DNA from: Cryomorphaceae bacterium | GTDB lineage: Bacteria > Bacteroidota > Bacteroidia > Flavobacteriales_D > Parvicellaceae | DNA: 64,000 nucleotides | Reading direction: 5' to 3' | Assembly: GCA_905182525.1 (NCBI GenBank) | Contig: CAJJBV010000004.1 | Location: 320,068-384,067 of the forward strand | Shown here: positions 28,276 to 37,987 of the stretch, in pieces | Position numbering within the stretch: the stretch's first letter is position 1 | Layout: each line of letters opens with the position of its first letter | Position numbers and translations under genes: made by a program | Notes under the pieces: generated by a model | What the model saw: only the letters and a program-made list of their open reading frames with translations | The model's database searches: none | Told to the model about the DNA's origin: nothing

Positions 28276-30727
28276 TTGTTGTATAATTTTTTTTATAAAA
28301 TATTTTTGTTTGTTTTATCCCTGATAATTATTTCAATTATTAGCATTTTCATTTTAATTAACAATAGCAAACCGTCCAATGATGGAGAGCTAATTATTAA
28401 TCAAATTCTTGATTCTGTTTCTATTAAAAAAGATCAATGGGGAATACCTCATATTGAAGCAAAAAATCAACACGATGCCCTTTTTGCTTATGGATATACC
28501 GTAGCCAAAGACCGTTTATTTCAAATGGATCTACAAAGAAGATTGGCTAGGGGAGAGCTTTCGGAAATTTTGGGGGAAGACTTACTGGAAATAGATAAAA
28601 TGTTTAGAAGCTATTTAATTGCTCATAAAGCAAAGCAATACATTTCTGACACTTCTAAAATAAATCCAGATGCATTAAAATATATTGACGCCTATATTCA
28701 AGGAGTTAATTATTTTATAAAAAAGGGACCTAAAACAATTGAACATCGTTTAATAGGAGCTGATGTAAGACCCTTTGACAGACTTGATGTTGCTAGTATG
28801 ACTATTTATATGTCTTTTTCTTTAATGGATGGAATAAGAAGAGACATGCTATTCTCTATGCTAAAAGAGAAAATATCAAAAAGTGATTTGTTACTAATTT
28901 TCCCAGATTATGCAGATAATAATTTTTTAACAATTATGGAAGAGGAAATTGATTCTATTCCTAAAAGAACTTATCCAAGTTTAGATAAAATGAACGATTC
29001 TGCTTATAAAAAATTAATTTCTTACTTTGATTTAACCGAAAAAGTAACAGGTTTTGTTCCTCCGTTTCATGGAAGTAATTCGTGGGTTCTTTCTCCTTTT
29101 CGTTCCAAAAGTGGCAATGCAATTTTAGCAAACGATCCACATATTGGTCTTTCAAAGCCTGATGTTTGGTATGAAGCGCATATTTCCTATCCTGGTTACA
29201 ATAATTACGGTTATTATATTCCTACAATTCCGTTTCCATTAATTGGCCACGACGATTTTAAAGCTTGGGGAATGACCATGTTTGAAAATGATGAAGTAGA
29301 TCTTTACAGCGAAACTTTTAATCCTAAAAATGAAAACCAAGTACTTTTTGATGGTAAGTGGGTAAATACTCAAGTGATTAAACAACAAATTAAAGTTAAA
29401 GATAAAAAGGATAAGAATTTAACTATTAGAGTCACTTCACATGGTCCTATTATAAGCGATTATATCGATGGATATAATGGATCTCCATTGGCATTTTCCT
29501 GGGTTTTTTACAATTTAGAAAATCCATTTTTCGATATGCTATATGAAATTACAATTGCCGATAATATTTCTGACTTTCAATCTTCTGTTTCAAAAATTGC
29601 TTCTCCAGGATTAAATTTTTCCTATGCAGATAAGAAAGGAAATATTGCTTGGTGGGCAACAGGAAGATTACCTATTAGAGATTCTAGTGTAAATGCCAAG
29701 TCTATTTTGGATGGTAGTAATCCTAATCATAATATAAAATCATATGTTTCTTTTGTTAATAATCCTCAAATGATTAATCCAAAAAGTGGAGTTATTATTA
29801 CGGCTAACAACTTACCTACCGCCAATAAAATAGAAGGTATTCCAAGGTTAGACGGATATTTTAGATCTACCGATCGCGCCCAAAGAATATATAGTTTATT
29901 AGACAAACAAGAAACTTGGTCCACTGAGGAGCTTAAAAAGGTTCAGAATGATGATTTTCTTATTTCTTCGATTAAATCTTAATAATGAGATAATAGCATC
30001 TTTAAATACTCAGATTAAAAAGTTTTCTACTATTGAAACCACAGCATTTGAATTATTAAAACAATGGGATGGAAATATGCCCATTGATTCTAAGGGAAAT
30101 AGTATTTTTCAACTAACAATTTACCATATTTTAAAGGCAACTTTAGAGCCTAGTTTAGGTAAGGATTATTTTAGAATCTACATGAATAATTTAGACCATT
30201 GGGATTTTTTTAAAAATTTAATGTATAAAAAATCGGTTCCTTTTATAGGGGATTCAACCAATTCCAAAGAAGAAGTTTTTAATAATCTTATTTATACTGG
30301 TTTTAAAAATGCAATACTAGAAATCACTAAAAAGCTAGGTAAAAATTCTGATTCTTGGGAATGGGGAAATATTCATACTATCACTTACGAGCACCCTTTG
30401 GGAAAGGTAAGTCCACTAGATTTTATATTTAATCTTGGACCATTTCCTATGCCAGCTGGAAACAATGTGATTAATAAATCTATGTCAACTCCTGGCAAGC
30501 ACGATTACAAAGTAACTTCTTTACCTTCTACAAGAAGATTAATTGACATTGGAAATCCAGAAAACTCCTATTCTATTATACCAAGTGGAAATTCTGGAAA
30601 TTTTTGGAGTAAACATTACGATGATCAATTAGAGTTGTTTTTAAATGGCAAATACAGAAAAATAAATTTTTCTAAAACTCAAGTTAATAGCAATTCAAAA
30701 CACGAATTATTATTAACTCCGAATTAA
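28276..30727 (+). CDS. Penicillin acylase family protein (Ntn hydrolase), interrupted by a frameshift near 29960
   Basis: The first reading frame runs from a TTG at 28276 to 29982; the second continues to 30727. Together they form about 816 residues, the normal size for the family. It starts with one membrane anchor (FLFVLSLIIISIISIFILI), then QWGIPHIEA, AYGYTVAKDRLFQMDLQRR and RGELSEILG. The autocleavage site before the nucleophile Ser is within HGSNSWVLS (about residue 271), and NDPHIGLSKPDVWYE and GHDDFKAWGMT follow. The end has WEWGNIHTITYEHPLGK and PSGNSGNFWSKHYDDQL. One extra base between 29948 and 29982 breaks it. The substrate is unknown; members hydrolyse beta-lactams, acyl-homoserine lactones or other amides. 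Confidence 0.85.
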
Positions 30728-31293
30728 TATTTTAGTTTTCAAAAATTATATAAGTGGTAGAAATACTTCGAGAAAAGCTTTAAAAAGTTACCTGTTTACT
30801 ACTTTGATTCCCCCAAATAATTAAGAATACCCTCTGTTTCAATCAATTTAATTTCAAAAAAACCATAGTTATTAACAATTATTGTCGAAATTAAATAGAA
30901 ACATTTCAAATTAAAAAAATGTATGATAACATTGTTTTTTATTTAAGCATAAATATTTTTTTGGTTAAAATAATTAATTGTTAACCTCCTTTTGATTTTA
31001 AACTAAGTCAATTAAAGTAATGATACCTATTATTTTTAATTATGATTTTATTTTTTTTTAAATTAACAAGATATGTAAGGCAAGAGGTTGGAATAGTTTT
31101 TTATTTAAATATGTTGATACAAGTGTTTATATAAATTATCATTTGTTAATTTTAAATCAAAAAAGATTTTTGAGATTTGTAGATAAATAATTCTTAACCT
31201 GTTTTATATTTCTAAATAGGTAAATTAACGTAATGACACCTATTATTTTTAATTATGATTTTACTTTATACTTAATTAACATAAAAATTGATC
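30728..31293. other. 566 bp AT-rich intergenic region without a gene
   Basis: No convincing coding frame occurs in either strand. The region is very AT-rich and holds two copies of a roughly 100 bp direct repeat (listed separately). No canonical TAnnTTTG promoter and no clear terminator hairpin could be identified. It separates the penicillin acylase from the T9SS cargo/collagen pair and must include their promoter. Confidence 0.6.
30965..31282. repeat. Imperfect direct repeat pair (about 100 bp units) upstream of T9SS cargo gene
   Basis: The core 34 bases at 31017-31050 (GTAATGATACCTATTATTTT and on) recur at 31230-31263 with one mismatch, an offset of 213 bases. Flanking bases also align: TTAACCT and TTTTAT upstream, AATTAAC downstream. 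The units span about 30965-31070 and 31178-31282. The second unit ends 12 bases before the ATG at 31294. It is probably a duplicated promoter or 5' untranslated segment. Confidence 0.7.
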
Positions 31294-31761
31294 ATGTTTA
31301 GAAAAACAGCATTATTTACTTTAATTATATTTTTTACAATAAATGTATTTTCTCAAGAAGTCATATCCACTCAAGGTGATTCTTACACTGATTCATCTGC
31401 AGCTATAGATTTCACTATTGGTGAGGTAGTTACTTTTACTGGAACAAGTTCTGAAAATAACCTTACCCAAGGGTTTCACCAAACCAACTGGGGTTTTGTG
31501 AGTATAGAAGACCACGTTCCTAGCTATGAAGCAATTATATATCCAAACCCAACAGAAGATTTTTTAAATATTAAAGCAAGTTTATATGAAGATGTAAGCT
31601 ATGTATTGTACGATGAAATGGGAAAGCTCATTTTACAGGGCAGGCTTTTAAGTGAACAAACTGCTTTAGAGGTGAGTCCGTTAGCTACTGGACGTTACTC
31701 CCTAGTTTTAAGTAACTCAAAAGAGAATTTAAAGACATTCAATATTATTAAAACAAGATAA
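31294..31761 (+). CDS. Small T9SS type A sorting-domain protein
   Basis: The ATG at 31294 is preferred over a TTG at 31288. The protein has 155 residues with a signal peptide (MFRKTALFTLIIFFTINVFS), a short domain of about 60 residues (QEVISTQGDSYTDSSAAIDF, then FTIGEVVTFTGTSSENNLTQ and GFHQ), and a type A sorting domain starting IIYPNPTEDFLNIKA and ending NIIKTR. The GEVVT/LTQGFHQ signature is common in small Bacteroidota proteins that precede collagen-like or other secreted genes. The next gene is 10 bases downstream on the same strand, so the two are likely co-transcribed and co-exported. Confidence 0.85.
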   Translation: MFRKTALFTLIIFFTINVFSQEVISTQGDSYTDSSAAIDFTIGEVVTFTGTSSENNLTQGFHQTNWGFVSIEDHVPSYEAIIYPNPTEDFLNIKASLYEDVSYVLYDEMGKLILQGRLLSEQTALEVSPLATGRYSLVLSNSKENLKTFNIIKTR

Positions 31762-31771
31762 GACAAAACCT

Positions 31772-34700
31772 ATGAAAAAGATACTACTATCAATTTTTAC
31801 AATAGCCGCAATGGCACTTTCTACATTTGGACAAGCACCAGAGGGTTTCAAATACCAAGCAGTGGTTAGAGATGCAGGAAATGCAATTTTAGTTAACCGA
31901 GCAGTTGGAATACAGCTAACAATCCAGCAAGGATCTGCAGGTGGAACAGCTGTATATACAGAAACTTTTGCTCCAACTACCAACGCATATGGTTTAGTGA
32001 ATTTAGAAATAGGAACAGGAACTACATTAGATGATTTTACTACAATAGATTGGCCAAATGGAAGTTATTTTATAGAGACTGCAATTGATGCTTCAGGTGG
32101 CAGCAACTATTCTGTAATGGGAACCAGTCAATTAATGAGTGTTCCTTATGCATTATACGCAAAAACATCTGGTAATGGTGTAGGGACCAGCAGGACTTAA
32201 CGGATTATCAACTTATGATTTGGCATTTTCTATAGACAGTACAATAGGAACAGCACAACAATGGTTAGCATCTTTAACTGGACCAGACGGATTACCAGGC
32301 GCTAGTGGTTTATCGGCTTATGACTTGGCATACTCTTTAGATAGTACAATAGGAACAGCACAACAGTGGTTACATCTTTAACTGGCTACAAGGCCAGCAG
32401 GATTACGGAGCTGCTGAGAACAGACACAAGGTTCAGCATGGACAATGACTGGCCCAATAGGACCACAAGGATCGTAATGACGGTTATCTGCTGGAGCTAA
32501 TTTAGGCATATGATTGGCAGATAGCTGACACTATTGGAACGGAACTACAATGGTTATCATCATTTAAAAGGAGATACAGGACTTGCTGGCCCAACAGGGT
32601 CTCAAGGTCATGGTATGGCAAACTAGCAATGCGGAGCTAGCATGGAGCAACGGAGCACAGGAGTTGCTCAACAAGGAAATGACGGAGCTGCTGGAGCAAC
32701 AGGACCACAAGGACCAGCAGGAAATGACGGAGCTGCTGGAGCAACAGGACCACAAGGACCAGCAGGAAATGACGGAGCTGCTGGAGCAACAGGACCACAA
32801 GGACCAGCAGGAAATGACGGAGCTGCTGGAGCAACAGGACCACAAGGACCAGAGGAAATGACGGAGCTGCGGAGCAACAGGACCACAAGGACCAGCAGGA
32901 AATGACGGAGCTGCTGGAGCAACAGGACCACAAGGACCAGCAGGAAATGACGGAGCTGCTGGAGCAACAGGCCCAAGGACCAGAGGAAATGACGGAGCTG
33001 CTGGAGCAACAGGACCACAAGGACCAGTAGGAAATGACGGAGCTGCTGGAGCAACAGGACCACAAGGACCAGCAGGAAATGACGGAGCTGCTGGAGCAAC
33101 AGGACCACAAGGACCAGCAGGAAATGACGGAGCTGCTGGAGCAACAGGACCACAAGGACCAGCAGGAAATGACGGAGCTGCTGGAGCAACAGGACCACAA
33201 GGACCAGCAGGAAATGACGGAGCTGCTGGAGCAACAGGACCACAAGGACCAGTAGGAAATGACGGAGCTGCTGGAGCAACAGGACCACAAGGACCAGCAG
33301 GAAATGACGGAGCTGCTGGAGCAACAGGACCACAAGGACCAGCAGGAAATGACGGAGCAACAGGACCACAAGGACCAGCAGGAAATGACGGAGCTGCTGG
33401 AGCAACAGGCCCACAAGGACCAACAGGAAATGACGGAGCTGCTGGAGCAACAGGTCCACAAGGACCAGCAGGAAATGACGGAGCTGCTGGAGCAACAGGA
33501 CCACAAGGACCAGCAGGAAATGACGGAGCTGCTGGAGCAACAGGACCACAAGGACCAGCAGGAAATGACGGAGCAACAGGACCACAAGGACCAGCAGGAA
33601 ATGACGGAGCTGCAGGAGCAACAGGAGCAGTTGGTGCAACAGGTCCAGCGGGAACAAATGGAAATGACGGAGCTGCAGGAGCAACAGGAGCAGTTGGTGC
33701 AACAGGTCCAGCAGTATTTCTGTCAATCCAACACAAGTTGGTTTAGCAAATTTGACATATAATAATGATGGTTCCGCTTCTATTGATGTTGTCTTACCAT
33801 CTATGGTGTCATGGACAAATATGCATTTTGATATTAATTATTCAAATTCAGCGAACATTTTATGGACTGGAATAAATGGTATAACATTTAGTGTTAATGA
33901 TAATAATGATAATACTTTATCTCCAAGATACTATTCTGGTGGCTCGACAATACATGATGACATTGTACAGGGGAATTGGGCTGGTGGTTCAGCAATACGA
34001 TTAACATTTGCTAATCAATGGACAGTTGGCAATGTGTCCACGCAATTAGTCCCAGATGCTTTCATAAATGCAAATTTTGGAAGTAATAATGGTATAAATG
34101 GTTATTATGGTAATCAGTATATTCAAACTCGAACATCAAGTAATGGTTGGCAGAGTTTGGATTTGGTTAAGTATATTCAAGGCGGAGCTGCAGGATCCAG
34201 CCGGATCAACAGGTCCAGCCGGAGCTGCAGGAGCAACTGGATCAACAGGTCCAGCCGGAGCTGCAGGAGCAACTGGATCAACAGGTCCAGCCGGAGCAAC
34301 AGGTCCAGCCGGCGTTGATGGATCAGATGCTACAAATTATTGGACAGAATCTGGAGGTAATGTTTACAGATCTTCAGGCAACGTTGGTATTGGAACAACT
34401 TATCCCTTTGCAACATTAGAGGTCAATGGAACAGCAAGAATTACAGCTTTAGCAGGACCATATAATACTGGTGATAGAATGGTGGTAGCTGATAGTGACG
34501 GAGACTTATCTACAAAAGACATCTATAATGGAAGTAATGTTGGAGACATGAAGTACTGGAATGGGTCAGCTTGGGAAATTATACCAGTGCCAACTAATCT
34601 TCGTTCTGGTTCTGGAAGTGGTGATTACGGAACATTGCTACTGATTGAGGGAGTTCCAAGATGGGTACAACAAATCGGACAGGGCAATAACACTTACAAT

Positions 34701-35225
34701 TCCCCGCCTTATCTGGGACAGCCTTATCTGGGTGGTGTAGTAGCTTACATTCTACAAAGTGGTGACCCTGGTTATGATGCAAATGTTAAACACGGTCTAA
34801 TTGCTACACCTACTGACCAAACGAATACAGTAGCATCTGGTGGTTCACTAACTGGTGGAGTAGAATGGGGTTGTATGAATACTGTCATTTCAGGCGCATC
34901 GGGAATAGCAATAGGAACAGGGAATCAAAATACTGTTAACATAGAGGCAGGTTGTACAGTTTCTGGGACTGCTGCAGATATTTGTGCAAATTTAGTATAT
35001 AATGGTTTTAGTGATTGGTATTTACCAAGTATAGATGAGTTAGCTAAATTATATATTAATAGACTAATAATTGGCGGTTTTAATAATTTTGATTATTGGA
35101 GTTCTACACAATCTGCGAGCTACCCTGCCGTTGGTGCTTTGGCTTTAGATTTCTCTGATGGTTCTGTGGGGGGTAAAGTTAAAACAGGATATCAAAAAGG
35201 GGTTCGTGCTATTAAGTCTTTTTAA
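31772..35225 (+). pseudogene. Collagen-like (GXY) repeat secreted protein with DUF1566 C-terminus, multiple frame breaks
   Basis: The N-terminus (31772-32200) has a signal peptide and QAPEGFKYQAVVRDAGNAIL, the usual head of Bacteroidota collagen-like proteins. Next come at least three copies of a module like LSAYDLAYSLDSTIGTAQQ followed by WLASLTG. A GXY array ([15 protein letters not shown], about 32673-33700) and an unrecognised strand-rich region of about 150 residues (NNDGSASIDVVLPS onwards) follow. A second short GXY block (GSTGPAGAAGAT) leads to a DUF1566/Lcl-type end: NTVNIEAGC, FSDWYLPSIDEL, FDYWSSTQSA and VRAIKSF. Restored, it would be about 1,150 residues. Frame breaks occur near 32185, several at 32365-32660, near 32850, 32875, 32975 and 32985, and near 33712 and 34195. 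Either consensus errors in a repeat or a decayed gene can explain this. Confidence 0.75.
32673..33690 (+). repeat. Tandem 45 bp repeat array encoding collagen-like GXY triplets
   Basis: Twenty-three copies of a GGAAATGACGGA-initiated unit were counted. Most units are 45 bases ([15 protein letters not shown]); two are 36 bases (starting near 33348 and 33568, lacking the second GAA GAT part); the last two are variants with GAVGATGPA. Several early units (around 32850-32990) lack one base. Units from about 33009 on stay in one frame. Such arrays make rod-like triple helices in collagen-like proteins and are prone to slippage and to assembly collapse. Confidence 0.9.
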
Positions 35226-35329
35226 CAATTTATGCTAAACAGTTTCAAAAGGCTGAAGAGTTTGATGGTAATGGAAGTTTAACAATTACGATTCCATAAA
35301 ATATAATTGAACGTTTAAAAACTTATAAA

Positions 35330-35359
35330 ATGGCCTTCTTTTAGAAGGTCATTTTTTTT
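35330..35359 (+). terminator. Rho-independent terminator after the collagen-like gene
   Basis: A ten-base stem, ATGGCCTTCT at 35330-35339 and AGAAGGTCAT at 35343-35352 (one G-T wobble, loop TTT), is followed by a run of T. It lies about 105 bases after the DUF1566 stop. The A-rich 5' flank may let it work on the opposite strand too, for the convergent T9SS operon. Confidence 0.8.
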
Positions 35360-35396
35360 ATCCCTATTTCAACTAGAGTTAGCAAGGATTTTTTAT

Positions 35397-36704
35397 TTAC
35401 TTAATTATTAGTTTTTTATTTATTTCAACTTTGTCCTGTTGATTTATAAGTTGAATTAGGTAAATTCCCTTTGGGCTTCCGCTTAAATTAATTTCTAATT
35501 GTTTATTATTATTTACTGTTTTTTGTAAAATTAATTTCCCCTGTATATTAAATATCTTCATTTCATATATTGTAAATGAAGAGTTAATATAAAACGCTCC
35601 GTTATTTGGGTTTGGATAAATAGAAATTGCAGCTTTGTATTCACTATCATTTAAAACATCTACAGTAGAGTTTAATTTATATATTTCATTTACATCACCT
35701 CCCAAATAAGCTGTGTTCTCAGTAATTTGTAAATCTTTAACATCGTATAAAAAAACAGTATCTTCAAATACCCAGCTTTGGGCACCATCATTTGTTTTAA
35801 AAACATAAGCCGTATCGCTGTAAAGTGTTTTTAATACAATTTTACCATTTAAATCATCTGTGAAATCTACTGTTTTTAACTTGGCATTATATATATTAAA
35901 TGTATCAATTGGTATACTATCCCAAGAAATACCACCATCTAAAGATTTTGAAATAAAAGGGGTTCTTTCATTACTCCAAACATCTATACAACTTGCATAA
36001 ACCGTATTATTGTTCATATAGTTAACATGATTAACTACTGTACTATAGGTATTTAAATTAAAAATATTAAACGTATTGCCACCATCATTGGTGCTATACA
36101 TAGATCCAGAATAAAAAAAACTATTGTCCCAAGTTCCAATTACCCCATTGTTTTGATCAATAAAATCCATACTCATTATTGAAACATTATTTTGTAAAGT
36201 TGTCCCACTTAGTAAAGTTGTGTCCCAAGTATTGCCGCCGTTTGTAGTTTTATATAAAACTGAACCTACTCCCCAAAACCCTACGTTTTCATCTAAAAAT
36301 TGCACTACTGAATTACCCATTCCAGCATTGGTGGAGCTAGGTGATATATCTAGCCAATTGTTTCCGTCGTCATTAGTTTTATATATTTTCATTGGAGAAT
36401 TTAAATTATTTAAATCTCTGTAGACACTAAACCCAACAGAATCTTTTATAAAAGAAATATCCATAAATTCTAAAAGGTTTAATCCAGCAATAGAATCCCA
36501 TTGGTTCCCTCCATCTGTGGTTTTTAATACTAATTCTTTGTTGGTCGAAAGATCATATATAAGTGCATATCCTATATCGTCAGTAATAAAATTAAACTTC
36601 TTTATTGTTTGATTTGGTATTGTATTTAGTTCTACCCATTGACCAATAACAACGTGAGAAATCACCATTAACAGTGTTAAAATTGAAAATAACTTTTTAT
36701 ACAT
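35397..36704 (-). CDS. YCF48/BNR-like propeller protein with T9SS type A sorting domain
   Basis: The ATG at 36704 is chosen over a GTG at 36710. The protein has about 435 residues with a signal peptide (MYKKLFSILTLLMVISHVV). Repeated blade motifs LKTTDGGNQWDSI, YKTNDDGNNWLDI, YKTTNGGNTWDTT, YSTNDGGNTFNIF, SKSLDGGISWDSI and FKTNDGAQSWVFE mark a YCF48/sialidase-type beta-propeller. The C-terminus is a type A sorting domain (ISIYPNPNNGAFYIN, IQGKLILQKTV). It is exported by T9SS and probably surface attached. The propeller function is unknown. It is the last gene of a four-gene minus-strand series. Confidence 0.85.
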   Translation of the reverse strand: MYKKLFSILTLLMVISHVVIGQWVELNTIPNQTIKKFNFITDDIGYALIYDLSTNKELVLKTTDGGNQWDSIAGLNLLEFMDISFIKDSVGFSVYRDLNNLNSPMKIYKTNDDGNNWLDISPSSTNAGMGNSVVQFLDENVGFWGVGSVLYKTTNGGNTWDTTLLSGTTLQNNVSIMSMDFIDQNNGVIGTWDNSFFYSGSMYSTNDGGNTFNIFNLNTYSTVVNHVNYMNNNTVYASCIDVWSNERTPFISKSLDGGISWDSIPIDTFNIYNAKLKTVDFTDDLNGKIVLKTLYSDTAYVFKTNDGAQSWVFEDTVFLYDVKDLQITENTAYLGGDVNEIYKLNSTVDVLNDSEYKAAISIYPNPNNGAFYINSSFTIYEMKIFNIQGKLILQKTVNNNKQLEINLSGSPKGIYLIQLINQQDKVEINKKLIIK

Positions 36705-36768
36705 AAACACTAATTTAAAGTATTATATGTAAATATAAAGTTTGGTAATTTTTTAAAGATTGTAGTTA

Positions 36769-37986
36769 TTAATTTCTAACTATTTTTTTGAAAAAAGTTT
36801 GAGAGCCGTCATTAATCTCTAATATGTATATTCCAGATGCATGAGGTAAATTAATTTGACTAGTATTACCTTTAATATTTAAACTAGATAATATTTCTCC
36901 TCCAATATTTTTAATAGATATGTTATATCCAGATTTTGTAGAATTTTTAATCATGAATGTTCCATTAGAAGGATTGGGGTAAATAGTTACATCATTCTCT
37001 TTTAGGTTATTTACGTTAGCTGGAACATTTGTAATTTTTGAAATTCCACTGCTAGTAGTAACCCATACTTGATCTTGGTCGTCAATAATTAAATCTGTGA
37101 TTACAGGACCAATTAAACCATCACTCATATTAAAATCCACCCAACTGAAGCCATTATACATAGCAACACCACCATTTAACAAATAGTCTATATAAATGCC
37201 CACCCACAATAAATTTCTAGAATCAAAAGCTAAATCCATAACGGGGTTCAATGTATCAGGTGGTGGTAGTAAATACATTTGTGTATAGTTGTTTTGGAAT
37301 ATATTTTGGTTGTTAAAAACTGACAGCCCTTCAGAATTCCCTACCCATTTATTGTTTTGAGAATCTATAGCTATTCCGTTTACTCTGTTATTTAAAAGTC
37401 CGTCACTCTTATTATAAATAGTAAAATTAGTTCCATCAAAATGTATTAATCCACCAAATCCAGATCCCATCCATGCTTCTGAATTGTTATCAAACTTTAT
37501 GCTCTGAATCCCACCAAAAGGTAGGCCGTCTGACATATTGTAACTAGTCCAATTTGTACCATCATAAATTGACAATCCATCATATTCGCCAATCCAAATT
37601 CTGCCATCTAAAGACTGTTCAATATATTTAATTCTATCGTCTCCAAGACCGTCTGCTGATGTAAAGCACTGCCAAGTAGAATTAGAATATTTACAAACTC
37701 CAAAATCTGTTCCAACCCACAAGTCTCCATTAGCCATAGATTTAATAGCAGTAATGGTATTACTAACCAAAGCAGTATCTGTTGTTGTTGTAATGTTTGT
37801 CCAATTTGTTCCATCAAATTTTGAAATTCCATTTTGAGTTCCAAACCATATAACTCCGTTTCCTTCAAAAGTTCCGCAGCTTACGTTATTATCTACTAAA
37901 CCATCGGCAGTAGTATAATTTGTAAAGGTTTGTCCACTTAAATTGGTCACTATAAATAGGCATATAAAGGTCTTTAAGTATTTCAT
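36769..37986 (-). CDS. Two-component-regulator-type propeller protein with T9SS type A sorting domain
   Basis: This 405-residue protein has a signal peptide (MKYLKTFICLFIVTNLSGQ) and at least six Reg_prop-type blades: TTADGLVDNNVS with WFGTQNGISKFDG, TSADGLGDDRIKYI, MSDGLPFGGIQSI, KSDGLLNNRVNGIA, WVGNSEGLSVFNN and MSDGLIGPVITDL. Such blades form the sensor propeller of hybrid two-component systems, but here no histidine kinase follows. The C-terminus is a type A sorting domain (VTIYPNPSNGTFMIK, SGIYILEI), so the propeller is secreted. It starts one base before the end of the CotH gene region and is probably co-transcribed. Confidence 0.85.
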   Translation of the reverse strand: MKYLKTFICLFIVTNLSGQTFTNYTTADGLVDNNVSCGTFEGNGVIWFGTQNGISKFDGTNWTNITTTTDTALVSNTITAIKSMANGDLWVGTDFGVCKYSNSTWQCFTSADGLGDDRIKYIEQSLDGRIWIGEYDGLSIYDGTNWTSYNMSDGLPFGGIQSIKFDNNSEAWMGSGFGGLIHFDGTNFTIYNKSDGLLNNRVNGIAIDSQNNKWVGNSEGLSVFNNQNIFQNNYTQMYLLPPPDTLNPVMDLAFDSRNLLWVGIYIDYLLNGGVAMYNGFSWVDFNMSDGLIGPVITDLIIDDQDQVWVTTSSGISKITNVPANVNNLKENDVTIYPNPSNGTFMIKNSTKSGYNISIKNIGGEILSSLNIKGNTSQINLPHASGIYILEINDGSQTFFKKIVRN

Positions 37987-37987
37987 G

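Noticed and set aside
32673-33690. CRISPR-like periodic array
   Set aside because: Units are contiguous coding repeats without unique spacers, and no cas genes are present.
32564-33736. Long minus-strand open frames (up to 390 residues) opposite the collagen-like array
   Set aside because: They are periodic shadows of the 45 bp repeat ([14 protein letters not shown]), have no signal peptide or ribosome site, and lose meaning outside the array.
35226-35300. Short sequence ending FDGNGSLTITIP after the collagen-like gene
   Set aside because: It resembles the end of another secreted repeat protein and may be a remnant, but there is no start or upstream coding frame; too short to annotate.
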